From assembly GCA_051453625.1 (NCBI GenBank), contig JBOZIK010000001.1, positions 148,551,345 to 148,577,441 on the forward strand: a stretch of 26,097 nt of DNA, in the 5' to 3' direction. This DNA is from Welwitschia mirabilis. Taxonomy: Eukaryota > Gnetophyta > Gnetopsida > Welwitschiales. Under the pieces are notes generated by a model, which did not search any database, had not been told where the DNA came from, and was given only the letters and a program-made list of their open reading frames with translations. The position numbers and the translations under genes were made by a program. This document shows positions 1 to 11,023 of this stretch, in pieces; within the stretch, counting starts at the first letter, position 1; each line of letters starts with the position of its first letter.

Positions 1-989
1 AAGAATCATCTGGGTGTATTTCTCTAAAGTAGAAGTAAAATCCTTAATGATGCTAGTTGGTTTATTTTCTATTTTGGTTTCAGCTTTCTCATGTTTAACT
101 TCTTTGAGGTCTTTAATGATTTGTCCTACTATTCTATTTGCTCTAGATGAGGGTTTTAGCCGAGTTTGACTTACTTCAAATAAATCTTCTAATATCTTCT
201 AAGCATATTCTAAAGTTTGACTTAAGAGGTTTCCTCCACAAGATAAATCTACAAGTTGCTTAGTATAATTGTTTAACCCACTATAGAAATAGTCTATTAA
301 TTTTACCTCTAAAAAGGCGTCAACTGGGTTTAAGTGTAAAGCCATAAAGGATCTCTTGTAAGCAGAAGCATACTTTTCATTAGGCAGTTGTTGGAAGTTT
401 GTAACTTCTTTCTTATGTTTCTAGATGGTGGTTTCATTCATAAATCTTTTGGTAAAGGCTTCTTGAACTTGACTCTATGATTTCTGGCTCTTATAAGGGA
501 TTGTGTTAAGCCAAAGTTTAGCCTTATCTCGTAATGTAATGGGGAAAATGATCATATAGGTTCTATCAATTATGCACTTTTCACCATTTCCAGAAGTAAG
601 AATGAGTTGTTCAATTTTAACAATGTGTTGTAGGGGTCTTCTTCAGGTTCTCCTTAAAAGGTAAGGTAAGCATTTAAATTTTTAAGTTTCACATCGTCAC
701 TAGGAGGTAAGTCGAAAGGGTTTTGAATTTCAAGTATTTTATTTGCTATGAGATCTCTTAGAGTCGCACAAGAATTAGAAGTAATAGTTCCAATGACAAG
801 GGTTGTATTCAGTGAGATAGGTTATTTTTGGTGAAAGGTCGATATGGTATTAGATTTTTGAAAATTAAAATCAGATTCTTTTGTAGAATTAAAATCAGTA
901 AATTTAGGAAATTCTAAAGTTTGTGTACCTGGGATATTTTGATTTTCAAATTCAAAATTTAGCAAACCTTCTCTGATATTTTTTACAAT
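1..989 (-). pseudogene. gag: Degenerate Ty3/gypsy Gag (Athila/Tat-like), 5' part
   Basis: Read on the minus strand from about 989 down to 1, this is the N-terminal part of a retrotransposon Gag, the protein that packages element RNA into virus-like particles. Recognisable blocks in order are NIREGLLNFEF near the start, TLRDLIANKILEIQ (about 776-735), DDVKLKNLNAYLTF, the Gag core DRTYMIIFPITLRDKAKLWL (about 570-510), VTNFQQLPNEKYASAY, FYSGLNNYTKQLVDLSCGG and a final TLEKYTQMIL at the window edge. The order and the W, L and FYxGL positions fit the retrotrans_gag family of plant Athila/Tat elements (family knowledge). The frame is broken by several stops and at least one frameshift near 600-640, so it is dead. 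It continues beyond the window start. Its closest relative seen here is the gag at 24758-26097, which shares all these blocks in order. Its own 5' LTR is not recognisable in the expected place (about 1.1-3 kb). Confidence 0.85.
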
Positions 990-1006
990 GAACTACCTCT
1001 CTCTCT

Positions 1007-1106
1007 NNNNNNNNNNNNNNNNNNNNNNNNNNNNNNNNNNNNNNNNNNNNNNNNNNNNNNNNNNNNNNNNNNNNNNNNNNNNNNNNNNNNNNNNNNNNNN
1101 NNNNNN
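1007..1106. other. Assembly gap (100 N)
   Basis: Exactly 100 N bases, a placeholder length. The left edge ends in a CT dinucleotide run, so a microsatellite probably stopped the assembly. The 64-residue frame that spans it is not real. Confidence 0.98.
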
Positions 1107-4014
1107 AAGGTCTATTCTTTACTATTTTTTGATTTTTTTAAATATATTTGTTTTCTTTTGTTCTTACATTTCTTGCAAATGATGTTCTTAGGATTTATAC
1201 AACTGTAACGTTGCTTGGAATATCTTGTCAAAAACAAAAGAGTAGTTTAAACAATGATGTGAGAAGAGGAGGAAATGGTTGCTTCATAGTTTAAAACCAT
1301 ACCTAATGTGGTTTTATATGCTGAAATAGTATGTTAAGCATAACAAATTAGAAATACCCAATGAAAATGTAATATGAGATTTTTCTCTCATTTTTTGCTT
1401 GCCTATTATAGTAGTTTTTCTAATTTTTTTCTTATTTTAAAATGTTAAATTCATACTCTATAATAAATTTGGATGTTTTCTTCTCTGTCCAGGTATTTTG
1501 CTATTATTTCAAGAAGTACCAAGTAAGATAATTTATTAGTAATAAGTTACTTATAAGACTACAAGCTTGTATCTTATTTTATTGATTGTAAGTTCTAAGT
1601 ACATTTTAACCTAAGGGCTATTAAAGAAGAGCTTCTACTCTTAATTCTTAATTACATGTGTTAAGGTTTTAGGGTTTTGGCTTAATCATATTAGATAAGA
1701 AGTTTCACATTAGGGTTTTGGGCTAATAACTTCTAGAGGAGAACTTACAAGTCTTACTAAAGTTAAAGCATACATTTCTTAAAAGGTTTTTAAGAAGGAT
1801 ACTATTTCTAAAGAAAGAAGAAAGGGCTGATAAATGGTGGAGATGATACAAGAATAGTATGAATTGGAAGAATGTTTAGATAAAGGAATGGGAATGGTCA
1901 CATCAAGAGTAGATCCCTTAGAAAAGCAATGTAGAATGAGAAATTGAGAACAAGTAAGGGATTTGAGAAAATAATTCATGTTCTTTATATAGAAAGACAC
2001 ATGGCAATTTCTTTCCTACCTTATCTTACTTTAATAACTTTGTCTAGGGATCCATTGCTACATATTTTCTTTAGTAGCAGATGCTTTTTTATATTTTATT
2101 AAATTTTTATTTCCTTTTAAAATTTTATCTATGGAAACCTTCTTCTTCCACTTTCTACAACATGACCTACCAATTTGAATAGTTTTTATTAAAGGCTTAT
2201 GTAGGCATTGAAAAAGAAAATGGAGAAGTTAAAGAGTTTGAGTTTTCTTATGGTTTTTCTACTTTTGAGTTTCTTGTTTTCTTACCAAAGGTAAGAAGAC
2301 ATAGAATAGACATAGTTTTTATGGAATTTGAGTTGTGGATTATAGATATTAGTCTTTAAATGGCTTGTTTTTCATGGGTTTTAATGTTAAGAGTTATCTT
2401 TCTATAGGAAATAACTATTTCCCATAATGTTGAAACAAATAAATTCACTGTTCAAGGCTAGGTATGTCTCTAAATATAGCTTTGGTTTATTTTGTGGATA
2501 TGCAAGTATTGTCAACTATGGTTGGGGGTTGTTTTTATTTACTACTAGTTTTGAGATTATCTACTCATTCATGATTGTGGAGTAGGGATATAGAAAACAG
2601 GAGAATAATTCAATTTCTAGTATTTGATTGAGTAATTTATCTTTTAAGATAATTTTCATAAAGTAATTAGTTTGATAAAATCATATTAGAATAATTCTAG
2701 TGAAAAAAATGTAATGCTTAATAAAAACATATAAAGAATAGAGAAATGATATTCTTTTAGTGTGAACTAGTAGTGGATCATAGCATGTTCACATACCTCG
2801 GATAGGTTATGTGATGAAAAATTGATATCTCCATAAAGAGCACAATTCATAAATGTCTCACTTATTCAGTAATAATGCCATAAAAATTCTTATTTTATGA
2901 CAAATAAAATTTTGTGTATACTGAGTAATTGACATAATAATAATTATTTTACTTATAGTCTAAGATTTGCATAAAATATTAAAAAACTGACTTACTCTAA
3001 ATTGTAACATGTCATGCAATGTCCAATGATGCAATGCCTAGTGATTGATGTTATCTCGGATCAAAATAATCATTAATGAACCCTGTAATCAACATTCAAA
3101 ATCATGATCAATAAAATCTAGAGTGAAATAGATGGTTTTGACTTCTTAGTTTTTGATGCCTTGACAAAACACTGTGCGATTATTATAGTTCCATGATGTA
3201 CATGACTTTGCATTAAGAAAATAGTCATAGTTTTGTTTCAGATGAAAAATGCAGACATGACCATAATATCTCCTTACTCTGCTTGAATTCTCTTCTTTGT
3301 AGTTATGCTTGAAGAATTTGTTTATTTGACATTTTAATTAAAGATTACTTACTCTAGCCTACGAGATATTCATTTTAAAGAATCTGCATTTGAGGGGATG
3401 GTAGTCATGATTTTACTTTAATGAAATAAGTACCCTGCAATGTAGTACCACTAGTTAAATCAATGCCTATCATGGTTAAAGAGGGTTTTAATCCAGATAT
3501 TTTTAAATCTAAAATTATGACCATTGCTCATCAAGATCAGTTTTTAAGTAACACATGATGAAGCACTTGACAAATCCATAAGATTGATCTTCAAGATCTT
3601 ATAAAAGATAACACATTTAAAAAAAAAAAAAAGAGATTACATCTAACATTCTACCTCAAAACCATTTTTTTTTCCTTTTCTACTTGTAAATGATTCATGG
3701 TGAAAACCTTGCATGTGCATTTTTTATTTCAAACATTTCTTGACTAACTTGCATCTATAGTTAGCTCTTTGTCATTAAAATCTAATATCTATTTATAAAG
3801 ATTTAAGAATTTTTTGATCAATACCCAAACATAGAAATGGAGTGAGAAAAACTAGTGTTAAGAGGAAATGGAAAACTCCAGTTTTGAATAGGAGACTTTC
3901 CTATTTATTTAGTTTCTTTCATCAAAAATCTACTTTTCTTGATATTTCTTATTGATTAAATCCTATCTAAAACAAAATTAACTATTATATACTAAAGAAT
4001 TTGGAGTTAATCAC
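1107..4014. other. AT-rich stretch with no recognisable gene
   Basis: About 2.9 kb with stops in all frames and no protein family I can recognise on either strand. The minus-strand leader and 5' LTR of the gag at 1-989 should lie here, but I see neither its primer binding site nor the motifs of the LTR family found elsewhere in the window. Two short TAGGGTTTTGG repeats near 1670-1725 and a poly-A run near 3620 are the only visible low-complexity structures. Confidence 0.6.
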
Positions 4015-5207
4015 TATTGCCGTGTGAATTTATGTAATGTTTCATGCCTTGATTTAAATCTTGTTAATTACAAATAAGATGCACGAATATAGCATGCTAG
4101 TATAGTCAAAGTTATCCGAATGTTGTAATTCTGTCGAAGGCCAATAGTATGGATAATAAAGAGTTGATTTCAAGAAATAAATATGTAACCCTAATTTACT
4201 AAAATAAATTGCAATGCATGAATTTGAAATAGTGATGCAAAACTAATCTATAAAAAGAAACAGTGATGCACCTACTCTAGTCAAGCTCAACCTTGACAAA
4301 GGTTGCCCTCATAATCTATATAATCAAAGAAACCTATCACAAATCTTAAACAACATAAACTATGAGGGATAAGTTTCTGTAATTATTAACAAAAAGGGTA
4401 ATTCATATTAAAAAGTATAAAATACATCTGTATCACAAAGTAGTCATTCTTCAATGGAGTATATGCCATTCAATACCAAAGTAATATCTCTCTAGATTAT
4501 AAGATGATTCTCCGGTTCTAAGATCTCCTATCACAAGAATGTCAGGTACTATCAAAGATGAGTAGGAATCAAGGGGGAGACCTTTATTTATAGATAAAAA
4601 GGGAAAGGAAATTGACAAAAAAGTAAATGAGAAACCCTAGCTAACATGCAAATTAAAGTCGCAATAAAGAGGCAACAAGTTGAAAAAACATTCTGTAAAA
4701 CTATGGAAAAACAGTGTCGTCTTAATGGTCATCCAAACAAAAGAGGAGATGATGACGATCGATAATTGGAACTCTAGTTTTACTTCAGTTTATCTGCTTG
4801 TGAACTACATGCAAAGTTCTATCTACTAGTTCTGAAGATGTTGTCCATGTTGTCATCTAGACGATGAGGTAGATGATGATGTATGATAGTAAGATCTTTA
4901 GTTCAACTAGAAGTTATCTCGAAAGAACTCTATTTATTACTCAATTAGAGTTGTCGTCCTCACTATCGTGTGGATGACAGTGTGGACAACAGTCTTTTCT
5001 ACATCTTTTGTCAGTGGGATTGCTTTGTCATCTACAAGAATCATAATCTAAAATAGTACTTATCTGCATCTGCATGAAATACTTGTGAATTATTTGATAA
5101 TTTCATGTTTTCATCTTATGCTCCTTGATTCTCGATTGTCATAAGAACTAAGAATTTATCTATTAGTTTATCTATAAAACAACTCATAATACCCTATCAA
5201 ATACCCA
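4015..5207 (-). repeat. LTR family copy A (gypsy, probably Athila/Tat-like), inverted
   Basis: Read on the minus strand this 1193-base segment aligns from end to end with copies B and D. It starts TGGGTATTTGATAGGG (5207 downward), matching TGGTTATTTGATGGG in B and TGATTATTTGATGGG in D. It carries the same TATAAATA box (4592-4585), the same block ending in an ACAGATG-type motif (about 4440), a GATTATATAGATTATGAGGG block matching the corresponding block of B, and a GAATTACAACATTCGGAT block near 4130-4110. It ends in GCAATA at 4015. I estimate 60-70 percent identity by eye. No primer binding site follows at 4014 and below, so this is more likely a 3' or solo LTR than a 5' LTR. It abuts the copia reverse transcriptase at 5208. 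No matching 5-base target duplication is visible. Confidence 0.75.
4585..4592 (-). promoter_or_regulatory. TATA box of LTR copy A
   Basis: TATAAATA on the minus strand at the position equivalent to the TATA boxes of LTR copies B and D, about 615 bases from the LTR start. Conservation in three diverged copies supports it as the former RNA polymerase II promoter of the element. Confidence 0.6.
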
Positions 5208-7460
5208 TAATTTGGCATTAGAATAACCTTACAAGAAGTTAACATAGGTGTTTTAGTTGATTTTACATTTTCTAGTCTAAATCACTTAATTAAATCTCTT
5301 GAGTATTTAGATTAAGAGATGAAAATACCATGTTTTGTTTGTTTGATTTTTAAACTAAGAAACATGTAAACCTCACCAAACATACTCATTTTAAATTTTA
5401 TAATCATAATGCTAGTAAATTCATTTGAGATATCCTCTTTTGAGGCTCGAAATATTATGTCATCAACATAGATTTGAATGATGATAAACTCTTTTTTAAT
5501 ATTTTTTATAAATAGAGTTTTATCCACAGCTTCATGGGTGTAACTATTTGCTTTAAGAAATGTTATTGGCTTTTCATACCAAGCCCTTAGAGCCTATTTT
5601 AATCCATACAAATACTTTTTAATTATATAGACATGATTTGATTTGTATGGATCTATGAAACCTTATAGTTTTTTTACATAAACTTCTTCATTGAGGGTTC
5701 CATTTAAAAAGGTACTTTTTACATCCATTTGAAAAAAATTTGATTTTTTTGAAAGATGCATAGCATAAAAACATTCTAATACTATTTAGTCTAGCCACTG
5801 GACAAAATGTGTCTCCTACATCTATTTCTTCAATCTAGTTGTATCCTTGAGCTACTAATCTAGTATTGGTTTTAATTACATTATTATGTTTGTTACACTT
5901 ATTCTTAAAGATCTATTTTATTCCAATTACATTCTAATATTTTGGTCTTTCTTCTATTTTCTAGACATTATTTCTTTTGAATTTTTGTAGTTTATATTAC
6001 ATGGTTATCATACATTCTTTAAGAGATTTGGCCTCTTCAAACTTTTTGGGTTTAATTTTAGAAACATAACAAATCTAGGTATAAAAGTTTTGGAGGGAGT
6101 TCCTAGTGTGAATTTTTAAGCTCACATCTCCAAGAATAAACTAAAGCAGATGACCTTGTAGTTCTTTGAACTTTTGAGAGGTGATCCCTTAAGATGATCC
6201 TTCTTTAGTTGTTACTTCTTCTACAGTGTAAATACTTGAAGTAATATTTTCTTTACCACTTTAGGGAAGAAGTTTGATACTAAAGTTATCTATTTAGACA
6301 TTTATGAATTCTTCCATTATTAGACTTTTTTTTTTAAAACTTGATAAGCTCTACTTCTACTTGAGTTCTAGAAACTTTTCTTCATCAACTTTGGACTCAA
6401 ATTTACTTAGATGTTCTCTATCTTTTAAGATAAAACATTTAATTACAAAAAACCTAAAATAGAGGGTTTTATTTATATCTAATCTTAGATAATCTATTAA
6501 TAGTATAGCATTTAGTACTTACTTCTTTAGACCAATAATTTTTAGTTACTTCTTTCTCATTTAGCATTATTCTTATCATTTCTTGAATGACCCAGTTTTG
6601 TCTTTCTATAATTCCATTTTTTGTAGAGTGTTTGAGGCTAGAAACTAATGTTCTATACCATTATTCATGTAATATTTCTCAAAAAATGATTTTCAAATTG
6701 TCCTCGATGATTGCTTATAATCTTTTTAATAATGTATCCCTTCTCATTTTAAATGTTGTTATAGATTTTAATATAACTTTTAAAGGTTTTAGCTTTATTT
6801 CCTAAGAAGACTATCTAAGTAAATCTAGAGAAGTTATCTGCTATAGTTAGAAAGTTTCGTTTTTCTTTTAAACTCTTATTTTGGATAGGACCCACTAAGT
6901 CCGTGTGAATGAGTTCAAGTGGCATTGTTAAGGAGACTAAGTTTTTACTTTTATGAGAAGTCCTAACTTGTTTTTCTTTTTTGATAAGTTTTGCACAATC
7001 CTTGTTTGATTTCTTTTATGATCTCCTTTGTAATGGTTTTCAGATGGTCATAGTTTACATGCTATAACCATTGATGTTACAATCTCTTTTTAATTATATG
7101 ACAAAAATCATAAGTAGATAAAGATTAATTAATGCTATAAATGTTGGCTATTCTATTTTTTTTAAGAAGAACATCATTTGTTTTACTGTGTCTAACTTCA
7201 TATTTTATACTATCAAAAATAACATTATAACATTTATCATGAATCTAACTAATATTTAGCAAATTATCTTTAAGACCATTCATATATAAAATTTCATTAA
7301 TTTTAGTCATGTTATCTCCACTGATGCTTCTAATGCCTTCAATTTTTACTTTTTCATTATCTTTGAAAGTTACTTCTCCTTCATTAAAATCATCCAAATG
7401 TTGGAACCTTGATTTGTCACCTGTCATGTGTTAAATACATTCACTATCCATATATCAGTA
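5208..7460 (-). pseudogene. pol: Degenerate Ty1/copia Pol: protease, integrase, reverse transcriptase
   Basis: Minus-strand remnant of a copia polyprotein, possibly Sirevirus-like. In order from 7460 down: a protease site decayed to DSECI, stop, HMTGDKSRF (the family has DSGCSRHMTGD, so the catalytic-loop G is E); the GAG-pre-integrase NEILYMNGLKDNLLNIS; an integrase with PLELIHTDLVGP near 6920, SNHRGQFEN (catalytic D changed to N) and NGIIERQN near 6610; a linker with a LGDVSL block; then RT with RLVAQGYN and PVARL (about 5850-5780), a decayed LNG block, YGLK, DKTLFIKNI, the intact active site IYVDDIIF (near 5465) and KMSMFGEVYMFLSLKIKQ. The integrase before RT order is diagnostic of copia. 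RT ends near a KSTKTPM block, and RNase H is missing because LTR copy A begins at 5207. Many stops and frameshifts make it inactive. Confidence 0.9.
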
Positions 7461-8061
7461 AGTTCTATTTGATATTATAAAAGCTATTTGGATTAATAAA
7501 CTTTTCAAATTATCAGCCCCTTGTCCACTCAATCCTTTTAGACTATTGTGGTACACATGCCCTTAAGATAAATTTAAATGGAAAATTACTAACAAAGTTT
7601 GAAAAATGTATTATTTTTCTAAATTTGTAAAATAATTTTGAATGGCCTATCTTTCCACAAAAATGATATGTAATCTTTGATATAAAGTTATTTTGCCATG
7701 TTATCTTATCTAACTAATTTCATGGTTTTTGAGAGATAAAGCCAATACCTTTGTTGTTATCAACTAGTCTTCATATTGTTACATCTAGATTTTTCAAGTC
7801 TAAAGATTGATCTTAAAAATTTAATTAATATAGTTTTATTATTATAAAGTTCTCAAGCTAGCTTAATTATTTCATGTATTATTCTTGATTTCATTGGTGT
7901 AACTTTATTGTGACAATTTTATACAATAATACCTCTTTTTTTTTAATAGTCATAATATTGCCTTGTTGAAATTTTCTGTGATTTAAATTCTTGTGATTAA
8001 AATTTTATAGCTATTATAATTTTATCTCAAGAATAAATTAAATATGGTTTTGGAAATATTA
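7461..8061 (-). pseudogene. gag: Copia Gag, C-terminal part with decayed zinc knuckle
   Basis: Minus strand between the LTR at 8062 and the protease. Readable blocks are LDNNKGIGFISQKP (about 7765-7725), which fits the conserved region before the last zinc finger of this Gag type, and YHFCGKIGHSK followed by LFY (about 7665-7620). The latter is a CCHC knuckle in which the first and last Cys have become Tyr, each explained by one G-to-A change on the coding strand. A weak DSECI protease site follows at 7450. The part before 7765 is poorly readable. It is the continuation of the gag at 9636-10959, split by the inserted LTR. Confidence 0.65.
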
Positions 8062-8167
8062 TGTTATTGTAAAAATTTCATGAGGAGCATTATTATCTAT
8101 TATTGAGGTGTAAATGCACCCAGTAGCCTAGTAAGAAATGGAATAAGTGTGGTTACTAAATTGTTAC

Positions 8168-8350
8168 CAAACTTTACCACCTTGATCATTCTCCTTCATA
8201 ATGTTTTATCTTCATATATAAAGAATCATTATCAACTTTTGACACCTTGACCATCCTCCTTCATGATGTTTTATTTTCATATATAAAAAAATCTTTACCA
8301 ACTTTTGCCACCTCGACCATCCTCCTTTATAATGTTTTATTTTCATATTC
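8168..8350 (+). repeat. Tandem repeat, about 66 bases x 2.8
   Basis: Three successive units start at 8168, 8233 and 8299 with CAAACTTTACCACC, CAACTTTTGACACC and CAACTTTTGCCACC. Each continues with an ACC(A/T)TCCTCCTT-like block and ATGTTTTAT(T/C)TTCATAT. Units 2 and 3 are closest to each other. The array lies about 30 bases upstream of the TATA box of the LTR at 8062-9585, the usual place for repeated enhancer elements in plant LTRs. Confidence 0.85.
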
Positions 8351-8382
8351 TTGTGATCCTTTTCATTCCACCAAACCTTAAT

Positions 8383-8390
8383 TATAAATA
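8383..8390 (+). promoter_or_regulatory. TATA box in LTR 8062-9585
   Basis: TATAAATA followed by a GAACCCTCCTCC stretch, the typical layout around the transcription start in plant LTRs. It lies directly downstream of the tandem repeat at 8168-8350. Confidence 0.55.
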
Positions 8391-9587
8391 GAACCCTCCT
8401 CCTACTTTTCCCTTACTTTTATTTTTGGAGAAGCCTTTATTATTGAACTTTGAATCTTGAATAAGCTTTTAAACCTTTGAGCCTTGGTATCTTTGGGAGT
8501 TCTCAAATCTTCAATTTAATTTGGGTATGATTTCATGATCTTTCAACCTTTTCTTATTAGGTTTCATGGCTTAATCTATTTTTCTATATGGTTCTTATGT
8601 TTTTCCGCTCTTATATGGATTATGTTCTTTGACTATTTCTTTGAATGTTATGAGCTTTCATCTATTCTTGCATTCTTGTATGTTTCATGGTTTATTCCTG
8701 CTATCCATTCTGTTCATAAAAGCCTTTCTTATACATATAATATCTTGGTTGTAAATTTAATTCTATGCTTTAAAACTTTCTATGTAAATAAATCATGTAG
8801 CTTCAAGGGCTAGGCCACTAAAGGGCTCCCATTGCTTATGGAAGTGAGCTATCAGAGTAATCAGGGTGATGTTTGTAACCCGTCTAGTTGTACATGGCAT
8901 GCAGCTTTAGAGGATTTATTTCATCTGAAGGATTCCTATTGATCATAGGAATGAACCTCTATATAAATGAGTGTTTTGACATCCTTCTAATAGAGCATAC
9001 TATTTATTGTACATTTTTGGATTACCAAGACTTGGATATTTGTGTGTGTGTTATTTTATCTGATATAAGGTTTTGGTCTTTCAATATTCTTATGGATTCC
9101 TTCTTGAGCTTGAAAAAACCCTTACCTAAGATGTTACCATGATCCATATTGGGAACTGTGAATGTTATAGTTCTCACATTATACTATTTGTGTTAAATAA
9201 GTATCTAAGTGAAGAACTAGAAAAGCTAATTTGTCTAACCAAGGAGGGCATTTTGGAAATGTTGATTTTTCTAGCTTGTACTTAAGAAAGTGTTCAAACT
9301 TATTAATTTATTCATCATTGTATCATGTAATCTATTACATATTGTGATTTACCTTTGACATATGATGTTAATATAATACTTGCATTATCTTGGATTTAAA
9401 AGGTATTGTTTTCTCATGTATTTAACTATTATATGAGTTATTTACCTCCTTTACCTATAAGAGTTACTTAAGAATGTATTTTTAGTATTCACATAGATTC
9501 ATTTAAGAATAACATTGACTCAAAAATTTAATACTAGCACATGTGAAATTTTAAGCTTTTAGTTATGAAAATTTGGATTATTACATT

Positions 9588-9599
9588 TGGTATCAGAGA
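9588..9599 (+). other. Primer binding site, tRNA-iMet type
   Basis: TGGTATCAGAGA matches 11 of 12 bases of the plant tRNA-iMet primer site TGGTATCAGAGC and stands two bases after the LTR end ATTACA. This fixes the plus-strand orientation and right border of the LTR at 8062-9585. Confidence 0.8.
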
Positions 9600-9635
9600 T
9601 ACAAGAAGTCTAAAGGTGTAAAAATCATCACAATA

Positions 9636-10959
9636 GACATATCTCAAGCATCTATTTCAATTTACTTAAACTATTAGAAAATGTATTTACAAAATAAGAT
9701 AAGCTTTTTACCTCTTAAGTTACCTTGATGTTTTCTATTTAAACTAACTTATACTTTGCCTTAAATTCTTTCTTTTCCTTGTTTAGGGCCTTTACTATCT
9801 TATTTATCTTATTGATTCATTTTACTAGCTCTTCACATTATAAATAGAGCTCTTGACAAGTATTTTCCAAATCTTTTTTACTTTTTTTAATAAGGTCTAA
9901 GTCACCTGATTCAGTTGAGCATGGCATGTTTTTCATAAAAGGGACTATTACTATGAAATAAAGTCTTCTATCTCCATCTGATTCTTGACTTAAGATACTA
10001 TCTTCTTATTTATCTACATTATTCCATGTGGTGATGGAGGATGATGTCTTAAACTTTCTCTAATCTATTCTATTATTTGGACATTCATTTACAACTTGTT
10101 CATATCCCTTACATACATAGCATTGGATCTTATTTCCTTTTTCTGAATCGCTTCTTAGCTTCAACTAACTCCTCTTTAGTTCCTTGATTGGTTTATCATC
10201 TCTCTTTCTTCTATGCAAGAATGTTTTAAATCTTCTTGCCAATAGAGAAACTTTATCTTCACTAAGTTCTTCATCTGACTTTTTAAATCTAGACTCTTCC
10301 TATACACTCTTTAATGCAGGACTTCTTTTGATCTTTAGAAAACTTTAATTCATAATTTTGAGGATCACCTTATAGTTCTTCTAGCATGATTTGATTGATG
10401 TTCTTACTTTCCTTGATAGCTGTGACCTTTGGCTCAAAGCATTTTGGAAGAGAACTTAGTATTTTCATACTACTTTTTCTTAATTCATTTTCTTGCCTAA
10501 ACTTGTCATAGAGTATACTATGGCTGTTATTCTAGCAAGGAATTCTTGTAGAGTCTTTTCTTATTCCATGCAAATATCTTCAAACTTAGAGATAAGAATC
10601 TATAGCTTTGCCTATTTTATAGTGGATGTTTCTTTGTTTGCAATTTCAAGTATATCCTAAGCTTCCTTGGCATGTTCGCAATTCAAAATCTGTTCTAATT
10701 CATCTATACAAATGATACAAAAAATAGTATTAAGAGCATGATTATCTATGGTTATTTTAGCTTTTTCAGTAGGGGTCCTGGTTTTATTACTATTAGTTTT
10801 AAACAATGTAAACATAACATATCCATTATAGATAACCTCATCTATGTCTACATCTAAAGGTTTAAGTAAGATTCTCATTTAGGCCTTCCAGTAAGCATAG
10901 TTAGTTTCATCAAACATGGGTGATCTTCTAATAAAGAGGCCATTAGCAATATTACTCAT
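9636..10959 (-). pseudogene. gag: Degenerate Ty1/copia Gag (UBN2/DUF4219 type), N-terminal part
   Basis: Minus strand, starting at the ATG at 10959-10957 with MSNIANGLFIRR, then PMFDETNYAYWKA, stop, MRILLKPLDVDIDEVIYNGY. That is the W-containing N-terminus of plant copia Gag. ALNTIFCIICIDELEQI and NCEHAKEAWDIL (to about 10645) follow, then a KILSSLPKCFEPKVTAI block near 10450, as in the UBN2 family. A CCHC zinc knuckle CYVCKGYEQVVNEC lies near 10125-10085, with the His replaced by Gln. A weak acidic and Lys-rich tail runs to about 9640, where the inserted chromovirus-like LTR and its short internal piece interrupt it. The start is supported by the short leader of about 50 bases after the primer binding site. 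Several stops and frameshifts are present. Confidence 0.88.
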
Positions 10960-11011
10960 ATTTGATGCTTAGAAATGAAGATCTATTAGGATCTACAACT
11001 AACTCAACCAA

Positions 11012-11023
11012 CGTATGATGCCA
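11012..11023 (-). other. Decayed primer binding site of the copia element
   Basis: On the minus strand TGGCATCATACG resembles the tRNA-iMet site TGGTATCAGAGC (8 of 12 bases). It lies two bases after a CTAACA LTR end and about 50 bases before the gag ATG, the spacing expected for plant copia elements. Spacing supports it more than sequence. Confidence 0.55.

Larger units (their letters stand above)
8062..9585 (+). repeat. LTR of a second gypsy-type element (chromovirus/Tekay-like), nested in copia gag
   Basis: The right end is well supported: GGATTATTACA at 9585, two bases, then a clear tRNA-iMet primer binding site. The left end is placed at TGTTATTGTAAAAATTTCAT (8062) because it is an imperfect inverted copy of the right end, as in the LTRs of Tekay-type chromoviruses (family knowledge). 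Length is 1524 bases. It holds a TATA box at 8383-8390 about 320 bases from the start, a 66-base tandem repeat just before it, and no protein gene; the open frames at 8535-8813 and 8888-9142 lie in the presumed transcribed part and match nothing I know. Only about 50 bases of internal sequence follow before copia gag resumes, so the rest of this element was deleted. Confidence 0.6.

Noticed and set aside
1660-1725. TTTTAGGGTTTTGG strings suggesting interstitial telomere repeats
   Set aside because: Only two isolated copies about 45 bases apart; not a telomeric array.
1779-2000. Minus-strand 73-residue open frame
   Set aside because: No recognisable motif, low-complexity composition, and no neighbouring signals; a chance frame.
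3617-3632. Poly-A run suggesting a SINE or LINE tail
   Set aside because: No A/B box promoter, reverse transcriptase or target duplication is visible around it.
4000-4014. Possible Athila-type primer binding site after LTR copy A
   Set aside because: The bases after the LTR end (GTGATTAACTCC) do not align convincingly to the site, unlike after copy D.
6587-6805. Plus-strand 72-residue open frame
   Set aside because: It is the antisense shadow of the copia integrase on the minus strand.
8535-9142. Two plus-strand frames of 92 and 84 residues, the first hydrophobic and membrane-like
   Set aside because: Both lie inside the LTR at 8062-9585 downstream of its TATA box; F, L and I richness follows from T-rich DNA.
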